64,000 nt of DNA from Leptotrichia massiliensis (GTDB lineage Bacteria; Fusobacteriota; Fusobacteriia; Fusobacteriales; Leptotrichiaceae): positions 434,001 through 498,000 of the forward strand of contig NZ_FNVZ01000004.1 of assembly GCF_900104625.1 (NCBI RefSeq), written 5' to 3'. Below are positions 56,284-63,870 of this stretch, in pieces. Both the position numbers and the translations under genes were made by a program. The notes under the pieces were generated by a model that was not told the DNA's origin, made no database searches, and was given only the letters and a program-made list of their open reading frames with translations. How positions within the stretch are numbered: position 1 is the first letter of the stretch; every line of letters starts with the position of its first letter.

Positions 56284-56794
56284 ATATATATTAGTTATAC
56301 TAATATATTTTTGTGATTTTCTTTGTAAAGCATTTGTTTTTGCAATTTTTTTTTAAAAAACTATACCAAAAACATCATAACTTATTTTTTAATTATAAAA
56401 ATATAGTTAGAATATATAAAAAGCTATATTGGTTAAAAATTTTGGGATAAAAAATCATATAAAAAAAATATTTGAGTATATTATTTTTTTAAACAAAAAA
56501 TTTTCTATAATCATTTCATTTTTAGAACAAAATAAGTTGTAATTTAAAATAGTTATAAAATTAATATAATTAATTGTGCTATATTTCACAAGCAAAACAC
56601 GCCTAAATAAAAGGTAAAATAGTATTTTTATGTAGTAATTATAATTTAGATTTTTTAGAAATTCTTAAAAATAAAGAAAATTATAATAAAAATAATATAC
56701 TTTATAAAATCTTTTGGATTATAATAGAACTGGCATTAACGTAAATGTTGTTTCTTATATATAATATAGAAAATTAGGAATAAATTAAAAAGTG

Positions 56795-56803
56795 TGTTAT
56801 AAT
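56795..56803 (+). promoter_or_regulatory. Candidate extended -10 promoter of the phosphodiesterase gene
   Basis: TGTTATAAT matches the TGnTATAAT extended -10, about 240 bp upstream of the YfcE-type gene. The identical string occurs at 57635 before the PTS operon. A weak hairpin (GGAGTTT 56833-56839 with AAACTCC 56868-56874) lies in the leader. Confidence 0.4.
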
Positions 56804-57043
56804 AAATAATAAATTAATTACTAAAAATATTTGGAGTTTAGGATATTTTGCTAAATTTGTATACTAAAAACTCCTTTAAATTAGACTAAAGATGAATAAA
56901 CTTTAGGACAAAAATGTAATGTTAAAATATTTATATTATCGTTTTAGAGTATGTTTATCGAAGTTTGATTTTAAAATTAAGTATGTAAAAGTTTTTTTCA
57001 ATGGAGAAATAAACAAAAAAGGAATATGGAGAGAGGAGATTTA

Positions 57044-57496
57044 ATGAAAGTATTGATTTGTTCCGATAGTCACGGAAGGCTTGATTATTTTCAACAAGTA
57101 ATCGATCTGGAGCAACCAGAAATTGTAATTTTTGGAGGAGATCACAGTACAGATGCAATTGATATGTCGTTGGTCTACAGAGATGTACTTTTTGCCATTG
57201 TAAAAGGTAATACTGATATGGATGATTATGAGTCTAGAGAAACTAAAATATTTGATTTGATGGGAAAAAAGGTGCTATTAACACACGGACATCTATACAG
57301 TGTAAAAACGACACTTGAAGAATTAGAAAAAAAAGCTCATTTAGAAAAAGCTGAGATTTGCGTTTTTGGACATACACATAAAGAATTTATGGCAGAAAAA
57401 GGTGGAATAATATTTGTAAATCCAGGAGCATTACAAGATAAAAAATATATGGTTTATTATGGTGGTAAAAAGTTTGAGCAAAAAATATTAAAATAA
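57044..57496 (+). CDS. YfcE/MJ0936-type metallophosphoesterase
   Basis: A small two-metal phosphodiesterase acting in the cytoplasm. The 150-residue product has all motifs: VLICSDSHGR (D-x-H), FGGDH, GNTDMDD, LTHGH and FGHTHKE, the order of YfcE/MJ0936 proteins. The start at 57044 is placed after AGGAG; an ATG at 57026 lies within that site. The natural substrate of the family is not well defined. A good terminator follows. It is unlinked to its neighbours by function. Confidence 0.92.
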   Translation: MKVLICSDSHGRLDYFQQVIDLEQPEIVIFGGDHSTDAIDMSLVYRDVLFAIVKGNTDMDDYESRETKIFDLMGKKVLLTHGHLYSVKTTLEELEKKAHLEKAEICVFGHTHKEFMAEKGGIIFVNPGALQDKKYMVYYGGKKFEQKILK

Positions 57497-57527
57497 TACG
57501 AGTTGTTATTGGCTTTAAATGGAATGC

Positions 57528-57576
57528 AAAAAAGACATAATTATTGATTAAAAATCAACGTTATGTCTTTTTTTGT
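57528..57576 (+). terminator. Intrinsic terminator of the phosphodiesterase gene
   Basis: AAAAAAGACATAA (57528-57540) pairs with TTATGTCTTTTTT (57561-57573), with an inner TTGATT/AATCAA stem. The T-run completes a textbook terminator. Confidence 0.9.
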
Positions 57577-57634
57577 TTATAAAAAAATCTAATGGAATTT
57601 AATCTAATTTTTTAATTAAATAATACTAATATTA

Positions 57635-57643
57635 TGTTATAAT
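57635..57643 (+). promoter_or_regulatory. Candidate extended -10 promoter of the PTS operon
   Basis: TGTTATAAT, 57 bp before the IIA start at 57700, downstream of the terminator at 57528. A -35 match is weak, as allowed for extended -10 promoters. No catabolite (cre-like) site was recognised. Confidence 0.55.
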
Positions 57644-57699
57644 AAAGTATACTCGAAATATAAGGTATAAAATTTATAAACTTGAAAGGAGAAGCGGGA

Positions 57700-58143
57700 A
57701 TGATTAATTTAATCGTTGCAACACATGGAAAAATGTCAGAAGAAACCGTTAACTTGACAAAAATGGTTTTAGGTGAAAGTGAACTGCTTGATTTTGTAAC
57801 ATTTGTACCAGGAGAAGGACCTGAAGATTTGATTGAGAAATATAATAATATTATCTCAAAATATGATAGTGAAGGTACTTTGTTTTTAGTAGATTTATTT
57901 GGTGGAAGTCCTTATAATGCAGCTTGCAGAGTAGTTGCTGAAACAAAAAACACAGATGTAATAACAGGTGTTAATGTACCGATGTTATTGGAAGTTTTAG
58001 ATGCAAGAGAAGAAATCAGCGATGTTTCTGAATTAGTTCAAGTGGCAAAAAATTCAGGAATTAACGGGATTAAAATTTTTAGTGAATTATTTAGTGCAGA
58101 GTTTGTTGATGACAATGATGATTTAGATGAGCTAGATTTATAG
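57700..58143 (+). CDS. Mannose-family PTS IIA component
   Basis: Phosphocarrier accepting phosphate from HPr. The 147-residue protein begins MINLIVATHGKMSEE; His9 in the ATHG motif is the phosphorylated residue. LFLVDLFGGSPYNAACR and ITGVNVPMLLEVLDAREE are diagnostic for the EIIA-man fold. AAAGGAGAAG precedes the ATG at 57700 (a longer frame opens at 57682). An acidic tail (DDNDDLDELDL) ends it. First gene of a IIA-IIB-IIC-IID operon; sugar (mannose, fructose, sorbose, GalNAc and others) cannot be read from sequence. Confidence 0.93.
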   Translation: MINLIVATHGKMSEETVNLTKMVLGESELLDFVTFVPGEGPEDLIEKYNNIISKYDSEGTLFLVDLFGGSPYNAACRVVAETKNTDVITGVNVPMLLEVLDAREEISDVSELVQVAKNSGINGIKIFSELFSAEFVDDNDDLDELDL

Positions 58144-58181
58144 AATATAGTAGAAAATCTAAAAAACAAAAAATAAAATCG

Positions 58182-58263
58182 AAAGGAGAGTTACTGAAAA
58201 GTTCTTTATGTTTAATATTATATACAAACTTACTTACAATATTTTCAGTAACAAAATAAAATT
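58182..58263 (+). promoter_or_regulatory. Unusual ribosome-site hairpin before PTS IIB
   Basis: AAAGGAG (58182-58188) is a strong Shine-Dalgarno sequence 75 nt upstream of the IIB start. It is followed at once by GTTACTGAAAA (58190-58200), which pairs perfectly with TTTTCAGTAAC (58242-58252) across a 41-nt loop. Looping this out leaves about 12 nt between the Shine-Dalgarno and the ATG at 58264. The 11 nt before the ATG (AAAATAAAATT) have no Shine-Dalgarno of their own. Alternatives: a leader peptide starting at the CTG (58194) or ATG (58208) in the loop region, or an initiation without a site. Confidence 0.55.
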
Positions 58264-58755
58264 ATGGAATTAGTTTTAACAAGAATAGATTCAAGATTAA
58301 TACACGGACAAGTTGCGACTTCATGGGTAAAAGCGACTAAACCAGAAGCAATTTTTGCTGTTAATGATGATGTAGCAGAGGATAAGATAAGAAAATCTCT
58401 TTTATTACAAGTGGCACCAGAGGGAGTAAAATCATTTGTAATACCTGTTGAAAAAGCAATAGCTGTTTATAAAAACCCAAAATATGATAAAACAAAAGTA
58501 ATGTTACTTGTTACTTGTCCTAGAGATGTTGTTAGATTAATTGAAGGTGGAGTAGATATTAAAACTGTGAACGTTGGAGGAATGACTTTTAAAGAAGGGG
58601 ACAAATTAATTTCAAAAGCGGTTGCGATTAATAAAGAGGATTTAGAAGCATTTAACAAATTAAGAGCCATGGGTGTGGAGCTTGATATGAGACAATTAGT
58701 AACTTCTGCAAAAGAAGATATTAACTCTAAATTAGATTCTATATCATTTGACTAA
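58264..58755 (+). CDS. Mannose-family PTS IIB component
   Basis: Takes phosphate from IIA and passes it to the sugar carried by IIC/IID. The 163-residue product has the phosphorylated histidine His14 in TRIDSRLIHGQVATSWVK and the VNVGGMTFKEGDK segment, typical of EIIB-man. It is separated from IIA by 120 bp with an unusual ribosome site and hairpin (58182-58263), and from IIC by 44 bp with AGGAGGA as ribosome site. Confidence 0.93.
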   Translation: MELVLTRIDSRLIHGQVATSWVKATKPEAIFAVNDDVAEDKIRKSLLLQVAPEGVKSFVIPVEKAIAVYKNPKYDKTKVMLLVTCPRDVVRLIEGGVDIKTVNVGGMTFKEGDKLISKAVAINKEDLEAFNKLRAMGVELDMRQLVTSAKEDINSKLDSISFD

Positions 58756-58799
58756 AAAATAAAAACATAGAACAATTAAATATTTAGGAGGACAGAAGT

Positions 58800-59612
58800 A
58801 TGAATGTTATTCAGTTAATTTTGTTAGCACTTGTGGCAGCTATAGCTGGTATGGGAAGCGTACTTGATGAAAGACAGACTCATAGACCATTGGTGGCATG
58901 TACTTTGGTAGGATTTGTATTAGGAGATTTAAAAACGGGAATTATATTGGGTGGTTCACTTGAGATGATTGCCCTTGGGTGGATGAATGTTGGAGCTGCA
59001 ATGGCACCAGATGCAGCGTTAGCAAGTGTAATTTCAGCAATTTTAGTAATTGTAGGTAAACAGTCAATTGCAGAAGGAATAGCAGTTGCAGTACCAATTG
59101 CAGCAGCAGGACAAGTTCTTACAATTTTCGTTAGAACAATTACAGTGTTCTTTCAGCATAAAGCAGATGAGTATGCAGAACAAGCTAATTTTAGAGGTAT
59201 TGAAATGTGTCACTTAGCAGGATTGGCTTTACAAGCATTAAGAGTAGCAATTCCAGCTGTATTAGTAGGTATGATTGCGGGAACAAGTGCTGTAGAAGGA
59301 GCTTTGAATGCAATTCCTGAAGTAATTACAAGAGGACTTCAAATTGCTGGAGGATTTATAGTAGTTGTTGGATATGCGATGGTAATAAATATGATGGAAG
59401 CCAAAGCATTGATGCCATTCTTCTTTCTAGGATTTGTAATAGCCGCGTTTACAGAATTTAACTTGGTTGGTTTAGGAATATTAGGATTATGTCTTGCAAT
59501 ACTGTATATTCAATTAAATCCCAAATATCACGCATCTATTGCTTTACCAAGTGGTGGAAATGGTGGAGCCACGGTTATAGAAGAAGCGGATGATGAACTG
59601 GAAGGACTATAG
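58800..59612 (+). CDS. Mannose-family PTS IIC component
   Basis: Membrane channel subunit. The 270-residue hydrophobic protein starts NVIQLILLALVAAIAGMGSV and has LGGSLEMIALGWMNVGAAMA followed by a conserved PDAALASV stretch; about eight membrane segments, as in EIIC-man. The C-terminal 20 residues are polar. TTAGGAGGA precedes the ATG. It pairs with IID, which starts 12 bp after its stop with its own ribosome site. Confidence 0.93.
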   Translation: MNVIQLILLALVAAIAGMGSVLDERQTHRPLVACTLVGFVLGDLKTGIILGGSLEMIALGWMNVGAAMAPDAALASVISAILVIVGKQSIAEGIAVAVPIAAAGQVLTIFVRTITVFFQHKADEYAEQANFRGIEMCHLAGLALQALRVAIPAVLVGMIAGTSAVEGALNAIPEVITRGLQIAGGFIVVVGYAMVINMMEAKALMPFFFLGFVIAAFTEFNLVGLGILGLCLAILYIQLNPKYHASIALPSGGNGGATVIEEADDELEGL

Positions 59613-59624
59613 GAGGTAGGAAAA

Positions 59625-60461
59625 ATGGCAGAAAATATAGAAAAAAAATTAACTGATAAAGATTTGAAAAGCATGTACTGGAGATCTACAACTTTACTAG
59701 GGTCTTTCAACTTTGAAAGAATGCAGTCAATGGGATTCTGCGTAACAATGATTCCTGCAATAAAAAGGCTTTATTCTAAAAAGGAAGATCAAGCAGCAGC
59801 TCTTAAAAGACATTTAGAATTTTTTAATACTCAACCATGGATAGGTTCAACTATAATGGGAGTTACAGCTGCGATGGAACAAGAAAAAGCAAATGGTGTA
59901 GATATTGACGATGCAACTATAAGTGGAATAAAAGTAGGACTTATGGGACCACTTGCAGGAGTAGGAGATCCTATTTTCTGGGGAACTTTACGTCCAGTAT
60001 TAGCAGCGCTTGGAGCTTCACTTGCAATAGCTGGAGGAAATCTATTAGGACCATTTATTTTCTTTTTTGGAATAAATTTGGCAAGAGTGCTTACTAGATG
60101 GTATGGTTTAAAATATGGATACGAAAAAGGAACTGAAATAGTTGGAGATATGGAAGGTGGAGTAATTCAAAAATTAACTCAGGGAGCTTCTATATTAGGG
60201 CTCTTTGTAATGGGAGCATTAGTTTCGAAATGGACTTCAATAAACGTACCATTAGTATTATCTAAATATACTGATCAAACAGGAAAAGAAGTCGTAACTA
60301 CAGTTCAAAGTATACTAGATTCACTGTTACCTGGATTATTAGCTTTATTGCTTACATTTGCATGTATGCACTTATTAAAGAGAAAAGTAAATGCAATCTG
60401 GATAATTTTTGGATTCTTTGTAATAGGAATATTAGGATACTGGTTAGGAATTTTGGCATAG
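59625..60461 (+). CDS. Mannose-family PTS IID component
   Basis: Membrane partner of IIC. The 278-residue protein starts with a cytosolic helix region (LTDKDLKSMYWRSTTLLGSF, NFERMQSMGFCVTMIPAIKR) and has AGVGDPIFWGTLRPVLAALG, the EIID signature, followed by membrane helices; the C terminus ends in the membrane. GGAGGTAGG is upstream. Its stop is directly followed by the ATG of the next small gene. Confidence 0.93.
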   Translation: MAENIEKKLTDKDLKSMYWRSTTLLGSFNFERMQSMGFCVTMIPAIKRLYSKKEDQAAALKRHLEFFNTQPWIGSTIMGVTAAMEQEKANGVDIDDATISGIKVGLMGPLAGVGDPIFWGTLRPVLAALGASLAIAGGNLLGPFIFFFGINLARVLTRWYGLKYGYEKGTEIVGDMEGGVIQKLTQGASILGLFVMGALVSKWTSINVPLVLSKYTDQTGKEVVTTVQSILDSLLPGLLALLLTFACMHLLKRKVNAIWIIFGFFVIGILGYWLGILA

Positions 60462-60851
60462 ATGTTTAAAAAAATGATTGAAAAAATGGAAAAATATGTG
60501 AAAGTTCCACCAAAAGAAGGGTATATAAAAAACAGTTCTATTTTAGTTACAGCACTTATGATTATTGGAATGATTTTATATCCACTTACTAAAGGATACG
60601 GAACGATAATAGCATTGTCAGCGGCATTAATAGTTATGGTCGGGCAAAAACTATTAATAAAACAAGCTAAAAATGATTTTAAGGATATGTATTATGCCAA
60701 GGAAATGTATTTAAAGACTAAAAATACAGAATATCTGCATTTTATTATGGCACGTTCAAAACAGATGATTAACGATGTAAAAGTTCTATCTGATAGAGCA
60801 AAAAGGGAAATAGCTGAACTTCAGCAGTTTGCTGAAAATTATAAAAAATAA
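60462..60851 (+). CDS. Small membrane protein of the PTS operon, unknown
   Basis: I recognise no family. The 129-residue product has a basic N terminus, two hydrophobic segments (about residues 27-45 and 50-62) and a long C-terminal helical part rich in K and E. The ATG follows the IID stop without a gap, with AGGAATTTTGGC upstream, so it is translated with IID. A role in the transporter or its control is an inference from position alone. A terminator follows. Confidence 0.75.
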   Translation: MFKKMIEKMEKYVKVPPKEGYIKNSSILVTALMIIGMILYPLTKGYGTIIALSAALIVMVGQKLLIKQAKNDFKDMYYAKEMYLKTKNTEYLHFIMARSKQMINDVKVLSDRAKREIAELQQFAENYKK

Positions 60852-60890
60852 ATTTTATAGTTTTTTGTAATATAAATAATTAAAATATGA

Positions 60891-60924
60891 AAAGAACACC
60901 TAAAATTAAGGGTATTCTTTTTTG
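60891..60924 (+). terminator. Terminator of the PTS operon
   Basis: AAAGAACACC (60891-60900) pairs with GGTATTCTTT (60911-60920) with one mismatch, with a T-run after. It ends the PTS transcript before the microcompartment leader. Confidence 0.75.
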
Positions 60925-61029
60925 TTTATAATTTTATTTTGCAATGTCTTAACCTTGTATTAAAAGCCTTTTTTAAATATGCTTATATAAACTTAAATAT
61001 AATTTTAAATTTTTTTTTGTTATAAAGTA

Positions 61030-61057
61030 TTGACAAAATGAAAAATCATAGTATACT
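61030..61057 (+). promoter_or_regulatory. Promoter of the microcompartment operon
   Basis: TTGACA (61030-61035), a 16-bp spacer and TATACT (61052-61057). Transcription would start near 61064, just before the first leader hairpin. The leader to the first gene is about 240 nt. Confidence 0.8.
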
Positions 61058-61068
61058 CAATATAGAGC

Positions 61069-61207
61069 TTATATTACAACGAAGTAATATAAACAAAATA
61101 GTAACAATAACAAAATTGCAATTATAAATTAAAATATGGAGTACAATAATATTTTGGAGCAAAGGAGCTTGAAAAATTATTTGATTTTTTAGTTCCTTTT
61201 TTATTTT
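61069..61207 (+). promoter_or_regulatory. Probable ANTAR (EutV-type) antitermination leader of the microcompartment operon
   Basis: Hairpin 1: TTATATTAC (61069-61077) / GTAATATAA (61084-61092) with hexaloop AACGAA. Hairpin 2: TTTTGGAGC (61152-61160) / GCTTGAAAA (61167-61175), one G-G mismatch and one wobble, hexaloop AAAGGA. Both loops have A at position 1 and G at position 4, the known ANTAR RNA requirement. Hairpin 2 overlaps the 5' arm of an intrinsic terminator (AAAGGAGCT 61161-61169 with AGTTCCTTT 61191-61199, then Ts to 61207), so the two structures exclude each other. In eut operons of Firmicutes EutV binding to such pairs prevents termination. Confidence 0.75.
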
Positions 61208-61302
61208 TGCTAATTTAATAATTTATTATATAATTTTAGAGAAGGAGGTGAAATCAAAATTAAATTATTTGTCAAATAAAAAATAATTTTAGGAGGAAAG
61301 AT

Positions 61303-61587
61303 ATGGCAACATTAAATGCATTAGGAATGATAGAAACAAAAGGATTAGTAGCTGCAATAGAAGCTGCAGATGCAATGGTAAAAGCAGCAAATGTTACATT
61401 GATCGGTAAAGAGCATGTAGGTGGAGGATTAGTGACAGTGCTTGTAAGAGGAGATGTAGGAGCTGTTAAGGCTGCTACAGATGCAGGAGCTGCTGCTGCA
61501 GAGAGAGTTGGAGAATTGATTTCAATTCATGTAATTCCACGTCCACATGCGGAAGTAGAAACTATTTTGCCAAAAGGAAGAGAATAG
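61303..61587 (+). CDS. Microcompartment hexameric shell protein (PduA/EutM type), copy 1
   Basis: Single BMC domain, 94 residues, from [20 protein letters not shown] to the [19 protein letters not shown] end. The pore-loop and edge residues follow the family ([21 protein letters not shown], first 20 residues of it). Hexamers tile the facets of a microcompartment. AGGAGG (61291-61296) precedes the ATG; a second strong site (GAAGGAGGTG at 61241-61250) lies further upstream with a hairpin between. Nearly identical proteins are encoded at 61647 and 63523. Confidence 0.95.
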   Translation: MATLNALGMIETKGLVAAIEAADAMVKAANVTLIGKEHVGGGLVTVLVRGDVGAVKAATDAGAAAAERVGELISIHVIPRPHAEVETILPKGRE

Positions 61588-61646
61588 TATAAATAATTTT
61601 ATAAAAAAATAAAACTATTTATAAAAAAATTTAGGAGGTAATAACT

Positions 61647-61922
61647 ATGGCAACATTAAATGCACTAGGAATGATAGAAACAAAAGGATTAGTGGCTGCG
61701 ATAGAAGCTGCGGATGCAATGGTAAAAGCAGCAAACGTAACATTAATTGGTAAAGAACATGTAGGTGGAGGATTAGTAACAGTTCTTGTAAGAGGAGATG
61801 TGGGAGCTGTTAAGGCTGCGACAGATGCAGGAGCTGCTGCTGCAGAAAGAGTTGGAGAATTGATTTCAATTCATGTAATTCCACGTCCACATGGGGAAGT
61901 AGAAACTATTTTGCCTAGATAA
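61647..61922 (+). CDS. Microcompartment hexameric shell protein (PduA/EutM type), copy 2
   Basis: 91 residues; identical to copy 1 for the first 83 residues by eye, then [10 protein letters not shown] replaces [13 protein letters not shown]. The genes differ at many third codon positions (for example GTA/GTG, GAT/GAC), so the duplication is not very recent and the protein is held constant. TTAGGAGGT precedes the ATG. It sits 59 bp after copy 1. Shell protein dosage or subtle edge differences could explain several copies. Confidence 0.95.
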   Translation: MATLNALGMIETKGLVAAIEAADAMVKAANVTLIGKEHVGGGLVTVLVRGDVGAVKAATDAGAAAAERVGELISIHVIPRPHGEVETILPR

Positions 61923-61948
61923 AATAAGTTTTAGAAAGGATTTGTTAA

Positions 61949-62299
61949 ATGGAAGAAGAAAAAAAACAGAGAATGATACAGGAATATGTGCCTGGTAGGC
62001 AACTAACATTGGCTCATATAATTGCAAATCCCCAAAGAGATTTATCAAAAAAAATAGGACTTCATGAAAACAAGGTAAATGCTATCGGAATTTTGACAAT
62101 AACTCCAGGAGAAGCAGCAATAATTGCCGCAGATCTAGCTACGAAAAGTGCTGGAGTTGAAATAGGATTTGTTGACAGATTTACAGGATCCGTTGTAATA
62201 AGCGGAGATGTAGGTAGCGTAGATGCTGCTGTAAATGAGGTAGTTTCCTACTTTGCAAATATATTAAAATTTAGCATAACTCAAATAACGAGGTCATAA
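61949..62299 (+). CDS. eutS: Microcompartment shell protein of EutS/PduU type
   Basis: Circularly permuted BMC domain, 116 residues. The N-terminal beta-barrel part ([20 protein letters not shown]) and [20 protein letters not shown] are diagnostic of EutS/PduU, whose hexamer has a plug at its pore. AGAAAGGA precedes the ATG, and it follows the shell copies by 26 bp. The following GTPase gene starts 2 bp after the stop, so translation is likely coupled. Confidence 0.93.
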   Translation: MEEEKKQRMIQEYVPGRQLTLAHIIANPQRDLSKKIGLHENKVNAIGILTITPGEAAIIAADLATKSAGVEIGFVDRFTGSVVISGDVGSVDAAVNEVVSYFANILKFSITQITRS

Positions 62300-62301
62300 A
62301 A

Positions 62302-62733
62302 TTGAAAAGAATACTTTTAATAGGGAAATCCATGTGCGGTAAAACAACATTAACTCAGAGAATACATGGACTGGATATAAAATATGAAAAAACACAGATG
62401 TTAACGTATTCTAACGACATACTTGACACTCCAGGCGAATATATGGAAAATAGAATGCTTTACAAAGCACTAATTGTAAGCTCGTATGATTGTGATGTTA
62501 TAGGGATGGTACAAGCGTGTGACGAAGAGCATAATGTGTTTCCGCCAGGATTTTCAACAGCTTTTACAAAGCCTGTAATTGGAATTGTAACTAAATCTGA
62601 TTTGGGCGGAGATGTGAAAAAGGCTTGTGAAATATTGGAAAATGCAGGAGCTGAACAAGTTTTTGTTGTAAGTTCTTATGAAAACGAAGGAATTGAGGAG
62701 CTTGTAAAATATTTGGAAGATGCTTCCGAGTAG
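62302..62733 (+). CDS. eutP: EutP/PduV-type small GTPase-like protein
   Basis: Product of 143 residues with Walker A LIGKSMCGKTTLTQ, switch II-like ILDTPGEYMEN and GIVTKSDLGGD. EutP/PduV proteins are associated with ethanolamine or propanediol microcompartments; some have acetate kinase activity. The start is TTG (62302) with GAGG eight bases upstream; no ATG is available nearby. It lies between EutS-like and the tailed BMC gene in the operon. Confidence 0.9.
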   Translation: MKRILLIGKSMCGKTTLTQRIHGLDIKYEKTQMLTYSNDILDTPGEYMENRMLYKALIVSSYDCDVIGMVQACDEEHNVFPPGFSTAFTKPVIGIVTKSDLGGDVKKACEILENAGAEQVFVVSSYENEGIEELVKYLEDASE

Positions 62734-62752
62734 ACAAGAAGGTGATAGATAG

Positions 62753-63520
62753 ATGGATTCATACGGATATGTGGAGACACGGGGGCTTGTAACGGCAATA
62801 GAAGCTGCAGATGCCGCCTTGAAGGCAGCTAATGTAACACTTACAAACTGCTATTATGTAAAAGGTGGAATTGTAACCATTGAGGTTATGGGAGATGTAG
62901 CTGCTGTAAATGCCGCTGTGGATGCCGCAAGTGAAAGTGCCAAAAGGCTTGGAAATTTCCTGAGCAGTAACGTTATTGCAAGAGTGGCTTCTGAAACAAA
63001 GAAAATTCTGATAAGTGATATTGGGAAAAAATCTGATAAACAAACTGAAACTGTGCAAAATGATGAAAAAATTATTGAAGAATTAGACAATGAAAATGAA
63101 AAAATCGAAGTTGAAATAGTTCCAGAAGAAGTGGTTGAGCAGGCAGTAGATGAAAATTCAGATATTCAAAATGAAAATCAAGTGACTGAAGAGCAATCTG
63201 AAGATATTACGGAAAAAATTGAAACAGAAGAAAAACCAGAAGAAGTAATTCAGGAAATAACAGAAAATGAAGAAGCCCAACAACAAAACGATATTATTCA
63301 GGAAAATGAAGAAGTTTCAGTAACAGAAACTTTAAAAAAAAAAGATGAAGAAACAAAAGAAGAGATAAAAAAGGCAAAAAAACATTATCAGGACATGAAG
63401 GTGGCAGATTTAAAGACAAAAGTAAACAGTCTTAAACTTGGGTACACTTGGAACCAGATAAAGACAATGCCAAAGAAAAAATTAATAGAAATTTTGATAA
63501 AAAATAATCAGGAGGAATAG
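62753..63520 (+). CDS. BMC shell protein with long acidic linker and SAP/Rho-N-like tail
   Basis: Residues 1 to about 88 form a BMC domain ([40 protein letters not shown]). Residues about 90-205 are acidic and low in complexity (E, N, Q, V, I). Residues 213-252 are basic with [20 protein letters not shown] followed by a [14 protein letters not shown] helix, similar to the SAP or Rho-N (HeH) fold that binds nucleic acid. EutK has a winged-helix tail after its BMC domain, so the plan is similar but the tail appears different. AAGGTGATAG precedes the ATG. The last shell gene follows 2 bp later. Confidence 0.85.
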   Translation: MDSYGYVETRGLVTAIEAADAALKAANVTLTNCYYVKGGIVTIEVMGDVAAVNAAVDAASESAKRLGNFLSSNVIARVASETKKILISDIGKKSDKQTETVQNDEKIIEELDNENEKIEVEIVPEEVVEQAVDENSDIQNENQVTEEQSEDITEKIETEEKPEEVIQEITENEEAQQQNDIIQENEEVSVTETLKKKDEETKEEIKKAKKHYQDMKVADLKTKVNSLKLGYTWNQIKTMPKKKLIEILIKNNQEE

Positions 63521-63522
63521 AG

Positions 63523-63819
63523 ATGGCAACATTAAATGCATTAGGAATGATTGAAACTAAAGGATTAGTAGCGGCAGTAGAAGCTGCAGATGCAATGGTA
63601 AAAGCTGCAAATGTTACATTAATTGGAAAAGAACACGTAGGTGGAGGATTAGTAACAGTATTGGTAAGAGGAGATGTAGGAGCTGTTAAGGCTGCAACAG
63701 ATGCAGGAGCTGCAGCAGCAGAAAGAGTTGGAGAATTAATTTCAATTCATGTGATCCCACGTCCTCATACTGAAATTGAGGCTATATTGCCAAAAGCAAG
63801 AATAGTTGAGGGTGAATAA
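63523..63819 (+). CDS. Microcompartment hexameric shell protein (PduA/EutM type), copy 3
   Basis: 98 residues. It matches copies 1 and 2 except for a valine in [10 protein letters not shown] and the tail [17 protein letters not shown], so the variation is confined to the C-terminal end. CAGGAGGAATAG, spanning the end of the previous gene, serves as ribosome site. Coding DNA differs from the other copies at many silent sites. It is placed just before the aldehyde dehydrogenase, separating it from copies 1 and 2 by three genes. Confidence 0.95.
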   Translation: MATLNALGMIETKGLVAAVEAADAMVKAANVTLIGKEHVGGGLVTVLVRGDVGAVKAATDAGAAAAERVGELISIHVIPRPHTEIEAILPKARIVEGE

Positions 63820-63870
63820 GAGAACTTAAAGTAATCAGACAACAGTGATTATTTATAGAAAGGACAAACT

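Noticed and set aside
56300-57000. Possible riboswitch or small gene in the long gap before the phosphodiesterase gene
   Set aside because: Only AT-rich sequence with weak hairpins; no riboswitch core that I recognise and no protein-like frame.
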